Part shown: piece by piece, positions 32,114 to 38,552 of the stretch
Numbering within the stretch: position 1 is the stretch's first letter
Layout of the letters: the number at the start of each line of letters is the position of its first letter
Source: Prosthecobacter gellanilyticus
GTDB taxonomy: Bacteria > Verrucomicrobiota > Verrucomicrobiia > Verrucomicrobiales > Verrucomicrobiaceae
Assembly (NCBI RefSeq): GCF_007992435.1
Contig: NZ_BKAG01000060.1
Coordinates: forward strand, 1-38,552
Direction of reading: 5' to 3'
DNA: 38,552 nucleotides
Position numbers and translations under genes: made by a program
The notes under the pieces: generated by a model
The model's input: only the letters and a program-made list of their open reading frames with translations
What the model was told of the DNA's origin: nothing
Database searches by the model: none

Positions 32114-33271
32114 ATGACGACCTCTTTTGAATTTGCCACCGCCGCCCGGGTTGTATTTGGGCGCGGCACCGTCTCCCAGCTACCTGCGCTTTGTCAGCCC
32201 TTCGGGCGGCGTGTTTTGATCGTCACGGGGGCCAAAGCCGAACGGGCCGGAAAGCTTGTGGGGGCTTTGGAGGCCGCAGGCCTGACTGGGGAGGTCTTCA
32301 GTGTGCCAGGGGAGCCTACACTGGATGATGCGCGCTGTGGCTCGGAGCGCGCGAAGAGCCTGGGGGCTGAAGTGGTCATCGGCTTTGGGGGTGGCAGCGC
32401 CATGGATGCGGGCAAGGCCATCGCAGCTCTCGCGCGGCAGCCGCATGATGCGCTGCACTATCTGGAGGTGGTGGGGCAGGGGAATGCCCTGGATGAGCCG
32501 CCGCTGCCTTACATCGCCGTGCCCACCACCGCTGGAACGGGGGCCGAGGTCACGCGCAATGCCGTCCTGGCGAGTCCCGAAAAAGGTGTGAAGGCCAGTC
32601 TTCGTCACGTGTCCATGCTGCCGCGCATCGCGCTGGTGGATCCAGAACTGGCAGTGGGCTGTCCGCCTGTCGTCACGGCGGCCAGTGGCATGGATGCGCT
32701 GACCCAGTGCCTGGAGGCTTATGTCTCCTGCCGGGCCCAGCCGATGACCGATGCCCTTTGCGTGGATGGCATCCGCCGTGCTTCACGCTCCTTGGAGAAA
32801 GCTGTGCAGGATGGCGCTGATCTGGATGCGCGAGAGGACATGGCACTGGCAGCGATGTACAGCGGCATGGCCCTGGCGAACGCGGGGCTGGGTGCCGTGC
32901 ACGGCTTCGCGGCACCGATCGGTGGTCAGTTTCAGGCACCTCATGGAGCCGTGTGCGCCATCCTGCTGGCTCCCGTTTGGGCCGCCAATTGGGCCGTGGT
33001 GAATGCCTCTGGAAATGACTTCCAGCGCGAACGTTTCCGGCATGCTGGCGAACTCCTCACTGGACGAGCAGATGCACGGGCTGAGGATGTCTTGCCGGTT
33101 TTGCGTGGATTGTCAGGGCGTTTGCAGATTCCCGGACTGCGCAGCTATGGCATTCAGGAATCAGACTTGGCTGATATCGCTGCCAAGGCGGCGAAGGCCA
33201 GCAGCATGAAGGGAAATCCGGTGTCTTTGAGCGAGGAGACTCTGGTCAAGATCTTGTCAGAGGCTATGTGA
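32114..33271 (+). CDS. Iron-containing alcohol dehydrogenase family protein
   Basis: A 385-residue NAD(P)-dependent group III dehydrogenase. The nucleotide-binding block is GFGGGSAMDAGKA (90-102), with PTTAGTGAEVTRNA (137-150). Metal-ligand positions: Asp194 in SGMDALTQ, then Gln198 where most members have His, then His263 in AVHGF and His277 in QAPHGAV. One of the usual three His ligands is therefore replaced. Substrate could be an alcohol, a lactaldehyde-like compound or maleylacetate; it cannot be told. The frame is open from 32078, but the ATG at 32114 matches the family start. It ends 10 bases from the convergent ABC ATPase gene. Confidence 0.9.
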   Translation: MTTSFEFATAARVVFGRGTVSQLPALCQPFGRRVLIVTGAKAERAGKLVGALEAAGLTGEVFSVPGEPTLDDARCGSERAKSLGAEVVIGFGGGSAMDAGKAIAALARQPHDALHYLEVVGQGNALDEPPLPYIAVPTTAGTGAEVTRNAVLASPEKGVKASLRHVSMLPRIALVDPELAVGCPPVVTAASGMDALTQCLEAYVSCRAQPMTDALCVDGIRRASRSLEKAVQDGADLDAREDMALAAMYSGMALANAGLGAVHGFAAPIGGQFQAPHGAVCAILLAPVWAANWAVVNASGNDFQRERFRHAGELLTGRADARAEDVLPVLRGLSGRLQIPGLRSYGIQESDLADIAAKAAKASSMKGNPVSLSEETLVKILSEAM

Positions 33272-33281
33272 GTGAAGTTGG

Positions 33282-33950
33282 TTAGGCTTCGGTGAGCTCG
33301 CCGTCCTTCATGCGCAGGATGCGCTGGCAACGCTTCGCTGCTTCATCACTATGCGTGACCATGAGCAGGGCGGCCTGGCTTTCCTGCACCACTTCAGCCA
33401 GCAGATCTAGCACCTGCTCACCTGTGTGAGAGTCTAGATTGCCCGTCGGTTCATCCGCCAGTAGAAGCGCCGGGCGGTGAATGATCGCACGGGCGATGGC
33501 CACGCGCTGCATCTCGCCTCCGGAAAGCTCGGAAGGCAGGGCTGAAGCACGATGTGAAACACCCACGCGTTCCAGCAGCGCACGCACACGTTTCTCGCGT
33601 TCGGCGGCTGTGATGCCGAGCAGTTGCAGCGGAAGCTCCACATTCTCCGCCGCGGTGAGAGTCGGCAGCAGATGGAAGAACTGAAACACCGTGCCGATGT
33701 GTGTGCGCCTCACGCGAGCCAGCCCATCCGCATCCAGCGCGTGCAGTTTTTCATCTGCAATGCTCACCACTCCAGTATCAGCACGATCCACCCCGCCGAT
33801 GCAGTTCAGAAGCGTGGTCTTCCCGCTGCCTGAAGGTCCCAGCAGCGCCGCGCGTTCACCCGCCGCCAGTTTGAACGACACCCCTCTGAGAATCGGACGA
33901 TCCGCATACGCTTTGGTGAGGCAGGTGACTTCGAGGATGGGGGATGACAT
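33282..33950 (-). CDS. ABC transporter ATP-binding protein, LolD/MacB type
   Basis: A 222-residue ATPase complete for all motifs: Walker A GPSGSGKT (38-45), Q-loop VFQFFHLLPTLTAAEN (88-103), signature LSGGEMQR (142-149), Walker B LLLADEP (162-168) and the switch His200. The sequence pattern is that of LolD/FtsE/MacB type ATPases that work with FtsX-like permeases in envelope export. No permease gene is adjacent: the downstream neighbour is convergent and the upstream neighbour is divergent. So it is an orphan subunit whose partner must be encoded elsewhere. Confidence 0.92.
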   Translation of the reverse strand: MSSPILEVTCLTKAYADRPILRGVSFKLAAGERAALLGPSGSGKTTLLNCIGGVDRADTGVVSIADEKLHALDADGLARVRRTHIGTVFQFFHLLPTLTAAENVELPLQLLGITAAEREKRVRALLERVGVSHRASALPSELSGGEMQRVAIARAIIHRPALLLADEPTGNLDSHTGEQVLDLLAEVVQESQAALLMVTHSDEAAKRCQRILRMKDGELTEA

Positions 33951-34054
33951 GTGACAATAAAACCATTCCTACGTTTTTTCGTAGAAGCTAGCCGCGAATG
34001 ACGACTTGCCTCCCCGTGCACGCTCTCTCCTATGGCGGGCCTCAACCTCACACT

Positions 34055-35176
34055 ATGAAAAAAGTCGGCATTGGAATCATCGGCGGCGGCCTCATGGGCC
34101 GGGAAATGGCGAGCGCTTTCATGCGCTGGTGCGCTCTCACGGACGTGGACGTTCAGCCTGAACTTGTGGCCGTCGCAGACCTTGTGGAGCCTGTGCGTGA
34201 ATGGTTCCGCCGCATCCCGAGCTGCGCGCAGCTCACCGCTGACTACCATGAACTCCTCGCCAATCCGGCGGTGGATGTGGTCTATGTGGCCGTGCCTCAT
34301 AACCTGCACGAGAAGATCTACCTGGACGTGCTGGCCGCAGGCAAAGACCTCTTCGCAGAGAAACCCTTCGGCATTGATCTCGCCTCCGCGCGCAACATTC
34401 TCGCCGCCGGCCAGAAGTCGGGCCGCTTCGTGCGCTGCTCTTCCGAGTTTCCTTTCTTCCCCGGCGCTCAGCGCGTGATCGCCGCAGCCACCTCCGGCAA
34501 GATCGGCCGCATCCTGGAGATCCGCTCTGGATTCCATCACAGCAGCGACCTCGATGCCACCAAGGCTGCGAACTGGAAGCGCTTTTCCAAGACCTGCGGT
34601 GAGATCGGCGTGCTCGGTGACCTGGGCATGCATGCCTGCCACATCCCGCTGCGCTGCGGCTGGAGGCCCACTCATGTCTTTGCCCAGCTTCAAAAGGGCT
34701 ACCCCGAGCGTCCGGATGGCAAAGGTGGCATGGCTGCCTGCGATACCTGGGACAATGCCATGCTGCATGCCTGGACGAACATTGATGGTCACGAAGTCCC
34801 TCTTCGCTTGGAAATGAAGCGCTTGGCCCCAGGCGAGACCAATACTTGGTTCCTGGAAGTGCTCGGCACAGAGGGCGGAGCGCGCTACTCCACCAAGGAG
34901 CCTAAAACCCTCTGGCTCTTCGAAGTCGGCAAGGAGCAGTACTGGAAGCAGACGGACCTCGGCTTCGGCATGCCCTTCAAGACCGTCACCGGCGGCATCT
35001 TTGAGCCAGGTTTCCCGGATCTCATGCAGCAGATGTGGGCCGCCTACCTCATGGAGCGTGAAGGCAAGCTGGACGGCCGATTTGGCTGCGCCACCCCTGA
35101 GGAAGCCGTGGCCACCCAGGAGATCTTTGCCGCTGCTCTGGAGAGCCAGAAGACCCGGCAGGTCATCGCCCTCTAA
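34055..35176 (+). CDS. Gfo/Idh/MocA family oxidoreductase
   Basis: A 373-residue NAD(P)-dependent oxidoreductase. The Rossmann motif is GIGIIGGGLMGREMA (5-19), then VVYVAVPHNLHEKI (75-88) and the AEKPFGID block (101-108) whose Lys103 is the conserved catalytic residue. The C-terminal beta-sheet domain runs from about 130. Sugar or inositol-type substrates are usual, but the substrate is unknown. The ATG at 34055 is preferred over the in-frame start at 33998, which adds a sequence unlike the family. It precedes kdsB by 97 bases. Confidence 0.91.
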   Translation: MKKVGIGIIGGGLMGREMASAFMRWCALTDVDVQPELVAVADLVEPVREWFRRIPSCAQLTADYHELLANPAVDVVYVAVPHNLHEKIYLDVLAAGKDLFAEKPFGIDLASARNILAAGQKSGRFVRCSSEFPFFPGAQRVIAAATSGKIGRILEIRSGFHHSSDLDATKAANWKRFSKTCGEIGVLGDLGMHACHIPLRCGWRPTHVFAQLQKGYPERPDGKGGMAACDTWDNAMLHAWTNIDGHEVPLRLEMKRLAPGETNTWFLEVLGTEGGARYSTKEPKTLWLFEVGKEQYWKQTDLGFGMPFKTVTGGIFEPGFPDLMQQMWAAYLMEREGKLDGRFGCATPEEAVATQEIFAAALESQKTRQVIAL

Positions 35177-35207
35177 CGGCGGTTTTTTGCCGTCAAAGTC
35201 GCCTCTT

Positions 35208-35246
35208 GTCCCATCTCTCCCCTTGCACCGAGGGGAGCTCTGGGAC
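35208..35246 (+). promoter_or_regulatory. Hairpin leader before kdsB
   Basis: An extended hairpin: GTCCCA (35208-35213) with TGGGAC (35241-35246) as outer stem, and CTCCCCT (35217-35223) with AGGGGAG (35231-35237) as inner stem around a 7-base loop, separated by a 3-by-3 internal loop. It ends 27 bases before the TTG start of kdsB. There is no T-tract after it, so it is not a standard terminator. A smaller hairpin with a T-run in the loop is at about 35176-35193. Confidence 0.5.
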
Positions 35247-35273
35247 ATTTCAGGCGAACCCGCCCAAACCACC

Positions 35274-36029
35274 TTGGCTGATTCCGCGAAATCCCGCACT
35301 CTTGTTGCCATTCCTGCCCGCTGGGGATCCACCCGGTTCCCAGGCAAGCCTCTTCACCTCATCGCCGGCAAACCGCTCGTCCAGCATGTCTGGGAGCGCT
35401 GCCAGTCCTGCCGTTCGGTGGATGACATCGTGATTGCCACCGATGACGAGCGCATCGTCGAGGCTGCGGCCACCTTTGGCGCAAAGGCTGTCTACACCTC
35501 GCCGGATCATCCGAGCGGCACGGACCGTATCGCCGAAGCTGCGCAGGCCTTCCCGGACCATGATACCATCATCAATGTGCAGGGTGACGAGCCGCTCATC
35601 TCCCCGGCGCTGATCGACCAGCTTGCGCTGGCTCTGCAGGCAGATGCGAGCATCCGCATGATCACCGCTGCGGCCCCCATTCAGGATGAGGCTCAGGTCA
35701 CTGACCCGAACGTGGTGAAGGTGGTTTTTGATGTGAATGGGGACTCGCTCTACTTCTCCCGTTCGCCTCTGCCTTTCGTTAGGAATGCCTCCGCGCACAC
35801 GCAGCATTTCCGCCATCTCGGCATCTATGGATTTCAGCGGGATTTCCTCTTCCAGTTCGTGGCCTGGCCGCCCTCGCGGCTGGAGCTGACGGAATCGCTC
35901 GAGCAGCTCCGTGCCCTCGAGAACGGCACCCGTTTGCGGGTGGTGCAGACCCACGATCTCTCCCCAGGTGTGGACACCCGCGAGCAGGCGGATGCCATCG
36001 AAGCGCATTTGAAGTCACAAACTGCTTGA
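35274..36029 (+). CDS. kdsB: 3-deoxy-manno-octulosonate cytidylyltransferase
   Basis: A 251-residue CMP-Kdo synthetase, which activates Kdo with CTP for LPS core/lipid A assembly; cytoplasmic. Blocks: TLVAIPARWGSTRFPGKPL (9-27, nucleotide-binding), IVIATDDERI (about 50-59), the SPDHPSGTDRIAE block (about 76-88), IINVQGDEPL (101-110) and FSRSPLPF (about 159-166). The start is TTG at 35274-35276: no ATG or GTG lies in frame in the preceding 90 bases, and this start gives the family length. A hairpin leader precedes it and pyrG follows 34 bases on. The presence of KdsB shows an LPS-type outer membrane. Confidence 0.93.
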   Translation: MADSAKSRTLVAIPARWGSTRFPGKPLHLIAGKPLVQHVWERCQSCRSVDDIVIATDDERIVEAAATFGAKAVYTSPDHPSGTDRIAEAAQAFPDHDTIINVQGDEPLISPALIDQLALALQADASIRMITAAAPIQDEAQVTDPNVVKVVFDVNGDSLYFSRSPLPFVRNASAHTQHFRHLGIYGFQRDFLFQFVAWPPSRLELTESLEQLRALENGTRLRVVQTHDLSPGVDTREQADAIEAHLKSQTA

Positions 36030-36063
36030 ACCGCGAGTCCACCACGCGAACGAAAAACCAATC

Positions 36064-37680
36064 ATGAAATACATCTTCGTCACCGGCGGCGTCGTCAGCT
36101 CACTTGGCAAAGGTCTCGCTGCGTCCTCTCTCGCCACGCTTCTCGAACTTCGCGGCCTCAAGGTCATCATGCAGAAGTTTGATCCGTACCTGAACGTCGA
36201 TCCAGGCACGATGAACCCCTATGAGCACGGTGAAGTGTATGTGCTGGATGACGGTGCTGAGACGGACCTGGACCTCGGTCATTATGAGCGCTTCACGCAC
36301 ACGAACCTTTCCCGTCTGAACAACCTCACCAGCGGCCAGGTGTACATGAGCGTGCTGGAAAAAGAGCGCGCTGGCAAATACAAGGGCCGTACAGTGCAGG
36401 TGATCCCGCACATCACGAACGAGATCAAGGAGCGCATCACGGACGTGGCGGAGAAGATGGGCGGTGACGTGATCATCACCGAAATCGGCGGCACAGTGGG
36501 AGACATCGAAGGTTTGCCTTTCCTGGAAGCCATCCGTCAGTTCGCCATCGAGGCCGGACGTGACAATGTGCTCTTCATTCACGCCACGCTGGTGCCTTAC
36601 ATCAAGGCGGCGCAGGAACTGAAGACCAAGCCGACCCAGCAGTCGCTCGCGAAACTGCGTGAGATCGGTATCAGCCCGCACATCATCCTGGCCCGCACGG
36701 AGCATTCACTGGATGAGGATGTGCGTGAGAAGATCGCCATGTTCGGGAACGTGCCGAATGAGCAGGTCGTGGAAGTGAAGGACGTGAAGCACAGCATCTA
36801 CGAAGTGCCGCTGAAGCTGCATGAGCAGCGTCTGGATGACACCGTGTGCAGCCTCCTGAAGATTGAACGCCCGCAGCCTGACCTCTCCAAGTGGCGCCAC
36901 TTCGTGCAGCGTGTCATTCATCCCACTCATCACGTCCGCATCGGCGTGGTCGGGAAGTACATCGAGCTGCAGGACGCCTATAAGAGCATCTATGAATCCC
37001 TCACGCATGCCGGTGCCTATAAGGATGCAAAGGTGGACATCGTGCGTCTCGATGCGGAAGCGATCGAGAAAGCCGGACCAGACATCTATCTCAACGGCCT
37101 GCAGGGCATCTTGATCCCTGGCGGTTTCGGTGATCGTGGCACGGAAGGCAAGATTGCCGCCACGCGCTACGCTCGTGAGAAAGGCATTCCATTCTTCGGC
37201 ATCTGCCTCGGCATGCAGATCGCGGTGATCGAGTACGCACGCAATGTCTGCGGCTTGAAAGAAGCTACCAGCACCGAGTTTGACAAGACCACCGCGCATC
37301 CGGTGATCAGCATGATGGAGGAGCAGAAGAAGGTGAAGCAGCTCGGCGGCACCATGCGTCTGGGCAACTGGGTCACGGAACTGTATCCAGACACAAAGGC
37401 GCGCGAGCTCTACGGCAGTGAGGTCATCAACGAGCGCCATCGTCATCGCTACGAAGTGAATGACGATTACAAAGAGCAGCTCGAAAGCCACGGCATGAAG
37501 ATCAGCGCTGTTTCGCAGAAGGGCGGTCTGGCCGAGATGATCGAGCTGCCTGAGCATCCTTTCTTTGTGGCCTGCCAGTTCCATCCTGAGTTCAAGAGCA
37601 AGCCGAACGATCCGCATCCGATCTTCCGCGGCTTCGTGAAGGCCGCCCTCGCGCATCACGGCCTGCCGGAGGCTCTGTAG
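36064..37680 (+). CDS. pyrG: CTP synthase
   Basis: A 538-residue CTP synthase: UTP plus ATP plus glutamine (or ammonia) give CTP. The synthetase domain (1 to about 270) has TGGVVSSLGKGL (7-18), the Mg-binding Asp70 in ETDLDLGHYERF and the acidic EIGGTVGDIE (140-149). The GATase domain has GGFGDRG (353-359), nucleophile Cys381 in FFGICLGMQ, and the FHPEF block near 516-520. Length and motifs are normal. It lies 34 bases after kdsB, an enzyme that consumes CTP, so co-transcription has functional sense. A folded structure follows at 37686. Confidence 0.98.
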   Translation: MKYIFVTGGVVSSLGKGLAASSLATLLELRGLKVIMQKFDPYLNVDPGTMNPYEHGEVYVLDDGAETDLDLGHYERFTHTNLSRLNNLTSGQVYMSVLEKERAGKYKGRTVQVIPHITNEIKERITDVAEKMGGDVIITEIGGTVGDIEGLPFLEAIRQFAIEAGRDNVLFIHATLVPYIKAAQELKTKPTQQSLAKLREIGISPHIILARTEHSLDEDVREKIAMFGNVPNEQVVEVKDVKHSIYEVPLKLHEQRLDDTVCSLLKIERPQPDLSKWRHFVQRVIHPTHHVRIGVVGKYIELQDAYKSIYESLTHAGAYKDAKVDIVRLDAEAIEKAGPDIYLNGLQGILIPGGFGDRGTEGKIAATRYAREKGIPFFGICLGMQIAVIEYARNVCGLKEATSTEFDKTTAHPVISMMEEQKKVKQLGGTMRLGNWVTELYPDTKARELYGSEVINERHRHRYEVNDDYKEQLESHGMKISAVSQKGGLAEMIELPEHPFFVACQFHPEFKSKPNDPHPIFRGFVKAALAHHGLPEAL

Positions 37681-37685
37681 TATAG

Positions 37686-37744
37686 GTCTCCCCCAAAGGG
37701 AAGCAGCCCCGCAGCCGTCGTGGGCTGAAGGGCTGCTTTGAGAC
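37686..37744. terminator. Branched hairpin between pyrG and the DUF1501 gene
   Basis: GTCTC (37686-37690) pairs with GAGAC (37740-37744). Inside, AAGCAGCCC (37701-37709) pairs with GGGCTGCTT (37730-37738). Inside that, CAGCC (37712-37716) pairs with GGCTG (37723-37727). CCC / GGG around AAA near 37691-37700 may form a further small hairpin. Convergent genes flank it. The T-tract is short, so terminator function is probable but not certain. Confidence 0.6.
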
Positions 37745-37813
37745 GCGGACTTGGTTTTGCATCTTGCCTGAATTACCTGGCGGCGCCGCGAGGCAGCCAG
37801 GCCCAACCACGGC

Positions 37814-38552
37814 TCAGGCAAAAATCTTCGTGGCCACTTCTCCGGCCACATCGGTGAGACGGAAGTCGCGGCCGGTATAACGATAAGTCAGGCGCTCATG
37901 ATCCAGGCCCATGAGGGCCAGCAGCGTGGCATGCAGGTCATTGATGTGCATGCGACCATCCACGGCCTTGATGCCGAGCTCATCCGTGCCGCCGTGCGTG
38001 TAGCCTTTCTTCAGGCCTGCGCCGGTGAGGAACATGGAATAACCAGTGATGTTGTGATCGCGTCCATCCGGACCTTGGGCTGTCGGAAGACGGCCGAACT
38101 CGGAACCGAACAGCACGAGTGTTTCATCCAGCAGGCCGCGCTCTTCCAGGTCCGTCAGCAGGGCCGCTGTGGGTTGGTCCACGGAACCGGTGCGGTCGAT
38201 GATGCCTTTGTGCAGGTTGTTGTGATGATCCCAGCCACCCTGGCAGATCTCCACGAAGCGCACACCTGCCTCGCTGAGACGGCGTGCCATGAGGCACTGT
38301 CTGGCGAAGGCGGCCTTCGGACCTTTGTCATTCACGCCATAGGCTTCCTGCACTTTCAGCGGCTCTTTCGAGATGTCTAAAAGCTCCGCCACCTTTCCCT
38401 GCATGCGAAAGGCCAGCTCATAGGAATCAATGATGGCCTCCACGGGATCTGGGGCGCCGGGCTGAGCCGCGAAGTCACGATTCAGATCCTGCACGAAGTC
38501 CAGCTGCCGGCGCTGCTGACGTGTGGCGAGAGCAGGCTTTAGGTTAGGCAGG
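37814..38552 (-). CDS. DUF1501 family protein, C-terminal part (5' end outside the window)
   Basis: The open frame continues to the right window edge, so the start is beyond 38552; about 246 codons are present, and full DUF1501 proteins are usually 400-500 residues. Blocks: RQQRRQLDFVQDLN near the edge, ARQCLMARRLSEAGVRFVEI, then GGWDHHNNLH, LDETLVLFGSEFGRLP and GRDHNITGYSMFLTGAG. These are typical of the sulfatase-like DUF1501 fold with Asp/His clusters. DUF1501 proteins are highly expanded in Planctomycetes and Verrucomicrobia, often beside DUF1800/DUF1553 genes; function unproven. An internal GTG at 38492-38494 is not taken as start because the sequence before it still matches the family. 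Confidence 0.9.
   Translation of the reverse strand, partial: LPNLKPALATRQQRRQLDFVQDLNRDFAAQPGAPDPVEAIIDSYELAFRMQGKVAELLDISKEPLKVQEAYGVNDKGPKAAFARQCLMARRLSEAGVRFVEICQGGWDHHNNLHKGIIDRTGSVDQPTAALLTDLEERGLLDETLVLFGSEFGRLPTAQGPDGRDHNITGYSMFLTGAGLKKGYTHGGTDELGIKAVDGRMHINDLHATLLALMGLDHERLTYRYTGRDFRLTDVAGEVATKIFA

Noticed and set aside
33806..35347. 513-codon open frame on the minus strand
   Set aside because: Antisense to the Gfo/Idh/MocA gene and overlapping the ABC ATPase and kdsB starts; the opposing frames have intact family motifs.

Overview
The window looks like chromosome of a member of the Verrucomicrobiota, most like Prosthecobacter/Verrucomicrobium-type Verrucomicrobiaceae. This is an inference from gene content, not from a marker-gene search. 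Supporting signs are a ThuA-domain secreted protein, a DUF1501 protein, a Gram-negative envelope (KdsB for Kdo/LPS, a TonB-domain lipoprotein), a type II-like pseudopilin with one hydrophobic N-terminus, a giant secreted choice-of-anchor-D protein, GC-rich coding DNA, and start codons almost always lacking a Shine-Dalgarno sequence.

Layout. 1-950: rnhB (minus), then a REP-like palindromic block. 949-3168: a ThuA protein with a terminator, then a gene-poor stretch holding four clusters of 10-bp direct repeats and a frameshifted TIG-domain pseudogene. 3169-8872: a soluble sensor histidine kinase, a pseudopilin with a collagen-like Pro/Gly tail, two unrecognised proteins, a DgkA-type kinase, a strongly structured leader, tatA and a secreted endonuclease/exonuclease/phosphatase-fold protein. 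9006-10910: a Tat-signal NHL beta-propeller protein and, convergent to it, a fatty acid hydroxylase/sterol desaturase. 11112-12882 (minus): ribosomal genes rpmJ-rpsM-rpsK-rpsD, closed by a terminator with no rpoA. 13124-15220: a DUF47 protein and a PiT phosphate transporter. 15289-17978 (minus): an Agl23/GT39-like membrane protein and ApbE. 18261-21209: a TonB-domain lipoprotein, a small beta-barrel protein, a rhodanese/DUF1573 pair and hemB. 21268-31671 (minus): a CocE/NonD hydrolase and a 2819-residue modular secreted protein that fills almost a quarter of the window. 32114-38552: an iron-type alcohol dehydrogenase, an orphan LolD-like ATPase, a Gfo/Idh/MocA oxidoreductase, kdsB, pyrG and the C-terminal part of a DUF1501 protein cut by the right edge.

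Functional links visible here: DUF47 plus PiT (phosphate uptake); PyrG makes the CTP that KdsB uses; tatA lies close to a gene whose product has a Tat signal; the ribosomal genes form one operon. No tRNA, rRNA, CRISPR, prophage or intact insertion sequence was seen. The least explained DNA is the 10-bp iteron field at 2218-2543, the folded leader before tatA at 7537-7651, and the hairpin leader before kdsB at 35208-35246.
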